Shown: piece after piece, positions 43,198 through 50,166 of the stretch
Position numbering within the stretch: position 1 is the stretch's first letter
Layout: the number at the start of each line of letters is the position of its first letter
Source: Massilia putida
GTDB lineage: Bacteria; Pseudomonadota; Gammaproteobacteria; Burkholderiales; Burkholderiaceae_D
Length of the DNA stretch: 64,000 nt
Reading direction: 5' to 3'
Assembly (NCBI RefSeq): GCF_001941825.1
Contig: NZ_CP019038.1
Coordinates: forward strand, 5,642,001-5,706,000
Position numbers and translations under genes: made by a program
Notes under the pieces: model-generated
What the model saw: the letters and a program-made list of their open reading frames with translations, nothing else
What the model was told of the DNA's origin: nothing
The model's database searches: none

Positions 43198-43755
43198 ATG
43201 CAACAAGGACAGAACCAGGCCCTGCAGGGCAAACGGGTGGCCATCCTCATGACCGATGGCGTGGAGCAAGTCGAATACACGGGCCCGCGCGGCTTTTTGG
43301 AGGAACAGGGCGCCCAGGTGACGCTCGTGGCGCCGAAGCCCACCGGCGACGAGATCCAGGGCTTCAATCACCTGACCCCGGCCGACAAGTTCAAGGTGGA
43401 ACTGGACGTGCGCGACGCGCGCCCGGCCGACTTCGATGCGCTCGTGCTGCCGGGCGGCGTCGCCAATCCGGACCAGCTGCGCCTGTCGATGGAAGCGATC
43501 ACGTTCATCCGCGAATTCGGCCGCGAAAACAAACCCATCGCCGCGATCTGCCACGGTCCGTGGACGCTGATCGACGCCGACCTCGTCACCGGCAAGCACG
43601 TCACCAGCTGGCCCACCCTGCAGCTCGACCTGCAGAATGCCGGCGCCGAATGGAGCGATGAACCGGTCGTCGTCGACGGCAAGCTCGTCACGAGCCGCAA
43701 GCCGGACGACATCCCGGCCTTCAACCAGGCCCTGCTGAGCGAGCTGCGCCACTGA
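43198..43755 (+). CDS. DJ-1/PfpI-family protein (copy 1)
   Basis: 185 residues. The class I glutamine amidotransferase-like fold has the reactive Cys in AAICHGPWTLIDADLV, with VLPGGVANPDQLR supplying the Glu-loop region. The family includes YhbO/PfpI-type deglycases and chaperones for stress protection. It is a close paralogue of the next gene (shared MTDGVEQ, GFNH, PADFD, VTSRKPDD). Cytoplasmic. Confidence 0.9.
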   Translation: MQQGQNQALQGKRVAILMTDGVEQVEYTGPRGFLEEQGAQVTLVAPKPTGDEIQGFNHLTPADKFKVELDVRDARPADFDALVLPGGVANPDQLRLSMEAITFIREFGRENKPIAAICHGPWTLIDADLVTGKHVTSWPTLQLDLQNAGAEWSDEPVVVDGKLVTSRKPDDIPAFNQALLSELRH

Positions 43756-43834
43756 TTCGCGGCGTGCGACGCGCCCCGTCTACCCTGCCTAGAATGGTCG
43801 ATCGCATTGATGCGTTCGACCAAAAGGTGTTTAT

Positions 43835-44422
43835 ATGGAACAAGTTGCCAGCAAGCCCTTGCAAGGCATGCGCGTCGCCATGTTGATGACGGATGGCGTG
43901 GAACAGATCGAATACACGAGCCCGCGCTCCTTCCTGGAAGAGCGGGGCGCGACCGTCGTCCTGCTGGCGCCCAAGGCCGCCGGTGAGGAGGTGCAAGGCT
44001 TCAATCACATGCAGCCGGCCGACCGCTTCCGCGTCGAGATGAATGTGGGCGATGCGAACCCGGCCGATTTCGACGGACTCGTGTTGCCGGGCGGCGTCGC
44101 CAATCCTGATCAACTCCGCATGAGCAAGGAGGCGATCGATTTCATCCGCGATTTCGATGCCGAGGACAAGATGGTCGCGGCGATCTGCCATGGTCCGTGG
44201 ACATTGATCGATGCCGGCATCGCCACCGGCAAGCACCTGACCAGCTGGCCCAGCCTCAAGCGCGACCTGACGAACGCCGGCGCCGAGTGGTCGGATGAGC
44301 CGGTCGTGCTGGACGCGCGTCTCGTCACGAGCCGCAAGCCGGACGATCTGCCCTTGTTTAACGACATGTTGCTGAAGGAATTGCTTGTCGCGCCAGGGAC
44401 CGATCCCGGCCCGACGTCCTGA
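43835..44422 (+). CDS. DJ-1/PfpI-family protein (copy 2)
   Basis: 195 residues, in tandem with copy 1 and similar throughout. The reactive Cys is in AAICHGPWTLIDAGIA. It has a short extra C-terminal tail (VAPGTDPGPTS). The arrangement indicates a local duplication. The 79-bp gap carries a likely ribosome-binding site but no terminator, so it may be read with copy 1. Confidence 0.9.
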   Translation: MEQVASKPLQGMRVAMLMTDGVEQIEYTSPRSFLEERGATVVLLAPKAAGEEVQGFNHMQPADRFRVEMNVGDANPADFDGLVLPGGVANPDQLRMSKEAIDFIRDFDAEDKMVAAICHGPWTLIDAGIATGKHLTSWPSLKRDLTNAGAEWSDEPVVLDARLVTSRKPDDLPLFNDMLLKELLVAPGTDPGPTS

Positions 44423-44430
44423 TCTCGTTG

Positions 44431-44497
44431 TCCATTAAACTGGAGAAATGGTCCACAATATTTGACGTGGTGTCCTTCATATTGGAGAATGTCTCCA
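44431..44497. promoter_or_regulatory. Palindromic operators before the XRE-cupin gene
   Basis: TGGAGAATGTCTCCA (44483-44497) is a perfect 6+3+6 palindrome ending 2 bp before the ATG, and TCCATTAAACTGGA (44431-44444) is a second, TCCA/TGGA inverted repeat. Both probably bind the HTH protein encoded just downstream, giving autoregulation. Confidence 0.5.
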
Positions 44498-44499
44498 TT

Positions 44500-45078
44500 A
44501 TGAAAGACGATTCCTCCATCAACGGGCGTATCGCCCAACAGGTGCGGCTGCTGCGCAGCGAGCGCGGACTGTCGCTGGATGCGCTGTCGAACCAGTGCGG
44601 CGTCAGCCGGTCGATGCTGTCGCTGATCGAGCGCGGCGAGACGAGCCCGACGGCCGTCGTGCTCGACAAGCTGGCGGCCGGCCTCGGCGTGCCGCTGGCA
44701 TCGCTGTTCGACGACCCGGCACGCAAGAGCGAGCCCGTCGCCCGCTGCGCCGACCAGGTCGTTTGGCAGGACCCACATTCCGGCTACTTGCGCCGCAATG
44801 TATCGCCGGAAGGCTCCCAGTCACCGACGCGTATCGTCGACGTGACGTTTCCGCCGCGTGCACGCGTCACGTACGAGGCCGGCGCCCGCACGCCCGCCGT
44901 GCTGCAACAGATCTGGATGCTCGAAGGCCGGATGGAGATCGTCCACGGCGCCGATGCCTATTTGCTGGAGACGGGCGATTGCCTCGCCATGCAGCTCGAT
45001 GCACCGGTTTCCTTTTACAACCCGGGGGACGCGCCGGCGCGCTACGCGGTCGTCCTTACCACACTCGCCAGGAGCTGA
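44500..45078 (+). CDS. XRE-cupin transcriptional regulator
   Basis: 192 residues from ATG 44500. The N-terminal HTH (RLLRSERGLSLDALSNQCGV, SRSMLSLIERGETSPTAVVL) is joined to a C-terminal cupin domain (ALQQIWMLEGRMEIVHGADA-type strand, YLLETGDCLAMQLDAPVSFY). Such proteins often regulate amino-acid, polyamine or detoxification genes next to them. It is followed 2 bp later by a GNAT acetyltransferase gene, the likely co-regulated partner. Confidence 0.88.
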   Translation: MKDDSSINGRIAQQVRLLRSERGLSLDALSNQCGVSRSMLSLIERGETSPTAVVLDKLAAGLGVPLASLFDDPARKSEPVARCADQVVWQDPHSGYLRRNVSPEGSQSPTRIVDVTFPPRARVTYEAGARTPAVLQQIWMLEGRMEIVHGADAYLLETGDCLAMQLDAPVSFYNPGDAPARYAVVLTTLARS

Positions 45079-45080
45079 TC

Positions 45081-45596
45081 ATGAGTTGCCGCGTTCGCCG
45101 AGTTGATGCGCTGCAGGAATCCGATATCGAAGGGCTGGCTGCCGTGTTGTTCGATTGCGTGGAGGGCGGGGCGTCCGTCGGGTTCATGCACCCGTTCACG
45201 CTGGGCCAGGCGCTTGGCTGGTGGCGCGGGCTCGCCGCCGACGTCGAGGCCGGCAGGCGCGCGCTGCTCGTCGCCGAGGATGAGCACGGCATCGTCGGGA
45301 CCGTCCACCTCGTGCTGGCGCAGCCGGACAATCAGCCGCATCGGGCCGACCTGTGCAAGATGCTCGTGATGCGGCGGGCGCGCAAGCAGGGCGTCGGGGC
45401 GGCGCTGATGGATGCGGCGGAGAGGGAAGCGCGAACTTTGGGCAAGACGCTGCTGGTGCTGGATACGGCCAGTCAGGATGCGGAAAGGTTGTATGCGCGC
45501 ATGGGGTGGAACCGGTTGGGTGTCGTGCCGGGGTTTGCGCTGTTGCCCGACGGTGGACCGTGTAATACGACATATTTTTATCGTCAGCTCGCCTGA
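45081..45596 (+). CDS. GNAT-family N-acetyltransferase
   Basis: 171 residues. The acetyl-CoA site is LVMRRARKQGVGAALMDAAE (R/Q-x-x-G-x-G/A), followed by TLLVLDTASQDAERLYARMG. An AGGAG ribosome-binding site overlaps the end of the regulator gene. The substrate is unknown; some relatives detoxify antibiotics or amino-acid analogues. Confidence 0.88.
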   Translation: MSCRVRRVDALQESDIEGLAAVLFDCVEGGASVGFMHPFTLGQALGWWRGLAADVEAGRRALLVAEDEHGIVGTVHLVLAQPDNQPHRADLCKMLVMRRARKQGVGAALMDAAEREARTLGKTLLVLDTASQDAERLYARMGWNRLGVVPGFALLPDGGPCNTTYFYRQLA

Positions 45597-45727
45597 GTCG
45601 TCTTGTGTCCCCCCGTTCTCACTTGAGACATGTCATGTCAGCCGCATAGGACGCGGCGTAGTTTTACGTTGATCACATTGGGGAGCCTTGGTTTGTTGTA
45701 GGCAACGTTCATTCAGAACGGGGGACA

Positions 45728-47086
45728 ATGATGAAACGGCTGACATGGTGGCTCATTCCGGTGCTGTCGATCGCGGCGTTTGCGGCGTTGCAGGCCGCTT
45801 CCCAAACCGATGAATCCAGGGCGCCCGGCGCGATCGGGGAAGGCCGGGCATTGACGCCGATCGACCGGAAAATCGCGGACGACGCCAGGCAGGCCGTCGC
45901 CCAGGGACGACGAATCTTCCGCTTCGATACCTTTGGCGACGAAGCCTTCTGGGGCGACACGATCAAACTGCACCAGGCAATCCAGGGCGCGCGTTTCGGC
46001 GGCGTCGGCCCGGGCGTGAGCCCGAAAACCGCGTTGACGGTGGGGTTGAAGGTCGATGTCGACGCGCTACCGCCGACGGTGGTCGACAGTCTGAAGTCCG
46101 GCAAGATCGATCTGAACGATCCCGCGAATACGCTGGCCTTGCTCAAGGCAAACGCCGTCGTCGGCGTGACCGGGCGGTTCGATGCGAACGGCCGCTTGCG
46201 AACCATGGGTGTGCAATGCGCACTGTGCCATTCGACGGTCGACGATTCTTTGGCGCACGGGATCGGCCACCGGCTCGACGGCTGGGCCAACCGTGACCTC
46301 AACGTGGGGGCGATCGTGAATCTTGCGCCCGATCTCAGTGTCGTTGCGAAGATCGTGGGCCAGACCGAAAGCGACGTACGGAAGGTGTTCGCGGCTTGGG
46401 GACCGGGAAAATTTGACGCCGAATTCCTGCTCGATGGGAAAGGTTTTCGTCCAGACGGGAAATCAGCGGCAACCTTGCTCCCGCCGGCATTCGGCCTCGC
46501 GGGCGTCAACCTGCATACCTGGACGGGCTGGGGATCGGTACCCCATTGGAACGCGTTCGTCGCCAATCTGGCAATGCATGGCCAGGGGACCTTCTACGAT
46601 CCTCGGCTGAATGACCCGGTCCAGTTCCCGGTTGCTGCACGCAACAACTTCGGCAATGTTCGCAATGAGCCCGATCTGATCAGCGCAAAGCTCCCGGCGC
46701 TGCACGTTTACCAGCTCGCCATCGTCGCGCCGGCGCCGCCCGCGGGCAGTTTCGACGCCAAGGCGGCGATGGTCGGCAAGCGCATTTTCGAAGGCAAGGC
46801 ACGTTGCGCCAGCTGCCACGTTGCACCGATGTTCACGGAACCGGGCTGGAATATGCATACGGCGCAAGAGATTGGCATCGACGAGTTTCAGGCCAATAGG
46901 GCGCCGGACAAGCGGTACCGGACCGCGCCGCTGAAGGGCCTGTGGACGCACACCAAGGGCGGCTTTTATCACGACGGGCGATTCCCGACGCTGCTCGAGG
47001 TGGTGAATCATTACGATACCCACTTCAACCTGGGGCTCTCGGCGCAAGAGAAAGCGGATCTGGTGGAGTATTTGAAATCGATTTGA
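45728..47086 (+). CDS. Exported diheme cytochrome c (RoxA/peroxidase-like)
   Basis: 452 residues. An N-terminal signal or anchor (LTWWLIPVLSIAAFAALQAA) is followed by two widely spaced heme motifs, CALCH (Cys164-His168) and CASCH (Cys360-His364). The C-terminal part (APLKGLWTHTKGGFYHDGRF, EKADLVEYLKSI) resembles the di-heme peroxidase/MauG superfamily. A RoxA-like or peroxidase-type role is plausible, but no diagnostic residue set was checked. It has its own start and is the last chromosomal-looking gene before the defence island. Confidence 0.82.
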   Translation: MMKRLTWWLIPVLSIAAFAALQAASQTDESRAPGAIGEGRALTPIDRKIADDARQAVAQGRRIFRFDTFGDEAFWGDTIKLHQAIQGARFGGVGPGVSPKTALTVGLKVDVDALPPTVVDSLKSGKIDLNDPANTLALLKANAVVGVTGRFDANGRLRTMGVQCALCHSTVDDSLAHGIGHRLDGWANRDLNVGAIVNLAPDLSVVAKIVGQTESDVRKVFAAWGPGKFDAEFLLDGKGFRPDGKSAATLLPPAFGLAGVNLHTWTGWGSVPHWNAFVANLAMHGQGTFYDPRLNDPVQFPVAARNNFGNVRNEPDLISAKLPALHVYQLAIVAPAPPAGSFDAKAAMVGKRIFEGKARCASCHVAPMFTEPGWNMHTAQEIGIDEFQANRAPDKRYRTAPLKGLWTHTKGGFYHDGRFPTLLEVVNHYDTHFNLGLSAQEKADLVEYLKSI

Positions 47087-47279
47087 GCTTTTATTACGGA
47101 CGTCGGTGACGCTAAGGCACAAAATCGCTGCGCGATTTTGCTTGGTCGGGCGAATCGGAGCGCCCTTGCGCTTGCAAGCGCAAGGGCTCTCGCGGGCTCG
47201 TCGCTGCGCGACTCGAATTCCCCGCTCGCCCCTCGTCCGTTCCGGACGCGGATTCAATTCCCGTTTTGCACTTGAGGTA

Positions 47280-47325
47280 CAAAAACAAAGCCCGCCTCGC
47301 TTACGCGAGACGGGCTTTGTTTTTG
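47280..47325. terminator. Bidirectional terminator hairpin
   Basis: A 21-bp near-perfect stem with a 4-nt TTAC loop: CAAAAACAAAGCCCG with CGGGCTTTGTTTTTG. It is A-rich before and T-rich after, so it would work in both directions. Confidence 0.85.
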
Positions 47326-47564
47326 AATACTGGTGGTGGGGTGGCTTCCAGCAGCCAACTGCGTTGAATGTGCGCAATACCGGAGTGCCGGCAAGTTGCG
47401 AAAGGCTGAGGGTTCCAGCGAAAAGTGGGGCTTGACAGACCAAAATCGCGGACGTTCGAGCTGCTTTCTCGCGTGACAGGTTGTCAAACAGTCAACTTCA
47501 CAGACAGTCTGCCCAGTTCAATTCCCATTTACGGAATCGAACCCGCGTCCGCAACGGCAGCGGT

Positions 47565-47659
47565 GCGGCGAATAGACCAGCCTATCGCCGCATGAAATGC
47601 GGCGAATAACTTGCGCTTGCGGAGAATGCGCCTCATAATCTCCGCATGAACAGCGGCGA
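47565..47659. promoter_or_regulatory. GCGGCGA half-site array at the Fic promoter
   Basis: Two inverted pairs share the same 13-bp spacer: GCGGCGA-N13-TCGCCGC (47565-47591) and GCGGAGA-N13-TCTCCGC (47619-47645). Further GCGGCGA copies lie at 47599 and at 47653, inside the coding sequence. The second pair covers the -10 box. The Fic protein has a C-terminal winged-helix region, so autoregulation is likely. Confidence 0.6.
47611..47639 (+). promoter_or_regulatory. Promoter of the Fic gene, apparently leaderless
   Basis: TTGCGC (47611-47616), exactly 17 bp, CATAAT (47634-47639). The start codon is at 47646, so transcription would begin at or next to the AUG, and no Shine-Dalgarno is present. 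Confidence 0.55.
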
Positions 47660-48776
47660 TTACACTTACATCTGGCAGGCCAGCGACTGGCCGAGTTGGC
47701 GCTTCGACTTGGCTACCTTGGCCCGGTCGTTGGCTGACGTCAGCCGCGCCCAGGGCCTGCTCATGGGGCGGCTTGCCGACGTGGGCATGACCTTGCGCGA
47801 CCAGGCAAGCCTATCGGCGCTGACTGAGGACGTCGTGAAGACCAGCGAGATCGAGGGCGAACAGCTCAACGTCGAGTCTGTCCGTTCGTCCATCGCCCGC
47901 CGCCTCGGCGTCGACATCGGTGCGCTGACCCCGGTGGACCGTCATGTCGAAGGCGTGGTCGAGATGGTGCTAGACGCCACCGCCAACTGCAACGCCACGG
48001 TCACCCGAGATCGCTTGTTCGGGTGGCACGCAGCCCTGTTCCCCACTGGCTATTCCGGCCTCGTCCGGATCAACGTTGGCGGCTGGCGCGACGATGCCAC
48101 CGGTCCGATGCAGGTAGTCTCTGGCCCGCTGGGGCGCCAACGCGTGCATTTCGAAGCGCCGCCGGCCGACCGGCTGGGGTTCGAGGCCGACCGCTTTCTG
48201 GCCTGGGCCAACGGCTCGTCGAACGAGCCGCTGTTGATCAAGGCAGGGCTTGCTCATCTGTGGTTTGTCACCTTGCATCCATTCGACGACGGGAACGGCC
48301 GTATCGCCCGTGCCATCGGCGATTTGTTCCTAGCCCGTGCCGATGGCAGTCCCCAGCGTTTCTACAGTCTGTCGGCGCAGATCCAGCGGGAACGCAAGGC
48401 CTACTACGACATCCTGGAGCGGACTCAGAAAGGGTCGCTCGACGTCACGGAGTGGCTCACCTGGTTCCTTGATACGTTGCACCGTGCCGTCGATCAGGCG
48501 CAGCACACGCTCGACGCGGTCCTGGCCAAGACGAGATTCTGGCAGCATTGGGCCACGATGCCGCTGAACGAGCGACAGGTGAAGCTGATCAATCGACTAC
48601 TCGATGGCTTTGAAGGCAAACTCACCAGCAGCAAGTGGGCGGCGATCGCCAAATGCTCACCGGACACAGCATTGCGCGACATCAATGACTTGCTGGCTCG
48701 CGGCGTGTTGCGGAAAACGAATGCTGGTGGTCGCAGCACCAGCTACGAGTTGAACGATTTGGCCGACAGGGAATGA
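47646..48776 (+). CDS. Fic-domain AMP-transferase with N-terminal inhibitory motif
   Basis: 376 residues. The N-terminal DUF4172-type domain carries the class II inhibitory motif TSEIEG (residues 66-71), whose Glu blocks ATP binding. The Fic motif HPFDDGNGRIAR (His211 onward) is complete, so the enzyme should be an active nucleotidyltransferase or a de-AMPylase once relieved. The C-terminal ~70 residues (LTSSKWAAIAKCSPDTALRD, VLRKTNAGGRSTSYEL) look like a winged helix. Members often modify topoisomerases or translation factors and may act as self-regulated toxins. It is the first gene of the island. Confidence 0.92.
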   Translation: MNSGDYTYIWQASDWPSWRFDLATLARSLADVSRAQGLLMGRLADVGMTLRDQASLSALTEDVVKTSEIEGEQLNVESVRSSIARRLGVDIGALTPVDRHVEGVVEMVLDATANCNATVTRDRLFGWHAALFPTGYSGLVRINVGGWRDDATGPMQVVSGPLGRQRVHFEAPPADRLGFEADRFLAWANGSSNEPLLIKAGLAHLWFVTLHPFDDGNGRIARAIGDLFLARADGSPQRFYSLSAQIQRERKAYYDILERTQKGSLDVTEWLTWFLDTLHRAVDQAQHTLDAVLAKTRFWQHWATMPLNERQVKLINRLLDGFEGKLTSSKWAAIAKCSPDTALRDINDLLARGVLRKTNAGGRSTSYELNDLADRE

Positions 48777-48840
48777 CTTGACTCGTGTGCGGAACAACGC
48801 CTTCATGGGCTCCTGCCAACTCATTCGCAAGGAGACCAAG

Positions 48841-49053
48841 ATGGACGTCATGCACCTCAATCAAAAACAACTGGCCGCCCGCTGGAGCGTCAGCGAGGCC
48901 TCCCTCGAACGCTGGCGCTGCGAGGGTATTGGTCCCAAGTTCCTGAAAATTTGCGGTCGGGTGCTCTACCGGCAGGTCGACATCGAGGCCTACGAAGAGT
49001 CGTGCCTGGCAACGTCGACCAGGGCCGTTGCGCCTCAAGCCGGTACAGACTGA
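48841..49053 (+). CDS. Small helix-turn-helix (AlpA/excisionase-like) protein
   Basis: 70 residues from ATG 48841, which has AAGGAGA upstream. One HTH_17-type domain: LNQKQLAARWSVSEASLERW, then CEGIGPKFLKICGRVLYRQV, the usual excisionase/AlpA layout. Such proteins regulate integrases or act as directionality factors. No integrase is nearby. It shows family resemblance to the protein at 49299. Confidence 0.78.
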   Translation: MDVMHLNQKQLAARWSVSEASLERWRCEGIGPKFLKICGRVLYRQVDIEAYEESCLATSTRAVAPQAGTD

Positions 49054-49266
49054 GAAATGTTCCGTTTCGTCGGTAGATATCAACAAGTGACGACGTTTCG
49101 GAACACGCGGTGCCCGCGACGGCGGTTGCAAGCCAAATTGCCGGTGCATTGAAAGTCTGCGGTCCGCAAGCGCAGACCGCTCAAGCAATTCGTTGAATAT
49201 CAACAGCCTGCCCTCAGGCGGTGCGAGCAAGTGAGGGTTGTCAAGCTCACTCGACCAGATCTGAAT

Positions 49267-49297
49267 ACATAACTCCATCAACCCAAAGGAGTTATGT
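49267..49297 (+). promoter_or_regulatory. RBS-sequestering hairpin before the second HTH gene
   Basis: ACATAACTCC (49267-49276) and GGAGTTATGT (49288-49297) pair perfectly over 10 bp with an 11-nt loop. The 3' arm contains the GGAG ribosome-binding site and ends one base before the ATG at 49299, so translation may be gated by RNA folding. As DNA it could alternatively be a protein operator. Confidence 0.5.
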
Positions 49298-49298
49298 C

Positions 49299-49697
49299 AT
49301 GGAAAAATATGTCCTATCTGAAAACGAACTGGCCGAGCGTTGGGGTGTGAGCCCAAAAACATTGCAGCGGTGGAGGAACGAAGGCCGTGGCCCTCGCTAC
49401 CTGAAATTATCCAAGAGGGTAACTTACCCGTTGGTTGAGGTGACATCGTTCGAGCACAACGCGTTGTATGCATCAACGTCGGAACGAGCACAACAATGCG
49501 AATCCCCTCCGTCGTCGAATCTGTTGACAGCGGCGGAGGTCGCCGCCGCCATGGGGATGCCGGTTTATCTGTTTAGCAACAAAAAGGTGCGTGACGCTGC
49601 TGGCGTTCCATGCTTGCACATCAACGCCTCGCTGCGTTTCAAGTTGCATGACGTCATGGCTTGGGCTCAGCGCTGCTCAACCGAATCAGAACGGTAG
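49299..49697 (+). CDS. Helix-turn-helix protein with a second C-terminal HTH-like region
   Basis: 132 residues from ATG 49299. The N-terminal HTH_17 domain (LSENELAERWGVSPKTLQRW, GRGPRYLKLSKRVTYPLVEV) resembles the 48841 protein. The C-terminal half (LTAAEVAAAMGMPVYLFSNK, KLHDVMAWAQRCSTE) is a second, divergent HTH-like module. It is probably a mobile-element regulator. The 245-bp upstream gap (49054-49298) contains only the RBS hairpin and a repeated ATATCAACA. Confidence 0.75.
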   Translation: MEKYVLSENELAERWGVSPKTLQRWRNEGRGPRYLKLSKRVTYPLVEVTSFEHNALYASTSERAQQCESPPSSNLLTAAEVAAAMGMPVYLFSNKKVRDAAGVPCLHINASLRFKLHDVMAWAQRCSTESER

Positions 49698-49812
49698 CAA
49701 GAAGTTTTGAAGCGCCGGAAAACACAAATAGTCTTTCGGTCGGCGATTCCAAAGGCCCTTCCTTTCAAAACAAGGCGGCGGGGCCTTATACGTTTTGGTC
49801 TCGGCGTCGGGG

Positions 49813-50025
49813 CTACTTCTTCTTGATCAACTGATCGAGCGTCTCCACGCCTTCGCGTTTCAAGACCGTTCCCAGGTGGGCGTCGGAGCGGTAGCCCTTG
49901 GCGAAGTCGTCGCCATAGGTCTGGCGCAAGGTACCTACCTTCGTGTCACTGCGTTTCTGCCGGATCTCGCCGTTCTGATCGCGCATGCGGCCATCCAGGC
50001 CCTTCGGGAAATGCTTTGTAGCCAT
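49813..50025 (-). CDS. Small basic hypothetical protein
   Basis: 70 residues, strongly basic (MATKHFPKGLDGRMRDQNGE, LRQTYGDDFAKGYRSDAHLG, ending LDQLIKKK). AAGGAG lies seven bases before the ATG at 50025. It is divergent from the XRE-ImmA/IrrE gene, so the two share a 141-bp regulatory region. Not recognised. Confidence 0.65.
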   Translation of the reverse strand: MATKHFPKGLDGRMRDQNGEIRQKRSDTKVGTLRQTYGDDFAKGYRSDAHLGTVLKREGVETLDQLIKKK

Positions 50026-50099
50026 GTTTGGACTCCTTCGGCCGCGATGAGGGCTCAGGCACCAAGTGGCTTGGCACCTTGATGAACCGCAGGTCGGCC

Positions 50100-50131
50100 T
50101 GGACTGCGGTTTACAAATTGTACTATAATTT
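50100..50131 (+). promoter_or_regulatory. Promoter and operator of the XRE-ImmA/IrrE-PIN-hsd operon
   Basis: TGGACT (50100-50105), 18 bp, TATAAT (50124-50129, full consensus -10). The palindrome AAATT-N7-AATTT (50115-50131) covers the -10 box, a natural site for the XRE protein encoded downstream. Confidence 0.55.
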
Positions 50132-50166
50132 CGTTGCGTGTAAACCTCAAAGGAAAAGGCCACCCC

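Larger units (their letters stand above)
47087..47645. other. Palindrome-rich boundary region of the defence island
   Basis: This is about 560 bp without a gene. It contains hairpin CAAAATCGC/GCGATTTTG (47120-47140), a perfect 24-bp palindrome (47163-47186, half CCCTTGCGCTTG), and two tRNA/tmRNA T-arm-like segments in opposite orientation: GGACGCGGATTCAATTCCCG (47244-47263, plus) and GGACGCGGGTTCGATTCC (47550-47533, minus). There is also a strong hairpin terminator (47280-47325) and the Fic promoter. No complete tRNA or integrase gene is present. It may be a remnant of an integration site. Confidence 0.5.

Noticed and set aside
47532..47556. tRNA gene
   Set aside because: Only the T-arm-like GGTTCGATTCC segment is present. 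No acceptor, D-arm or anticodon arm can be drawn around it.
48841..49697. Integrase-excisionase module
   Set aside because: Two excisionase-like HTH proteins are present, but no integrase or recombinase gene lies nearby, so mobility genes cannot be claimed.
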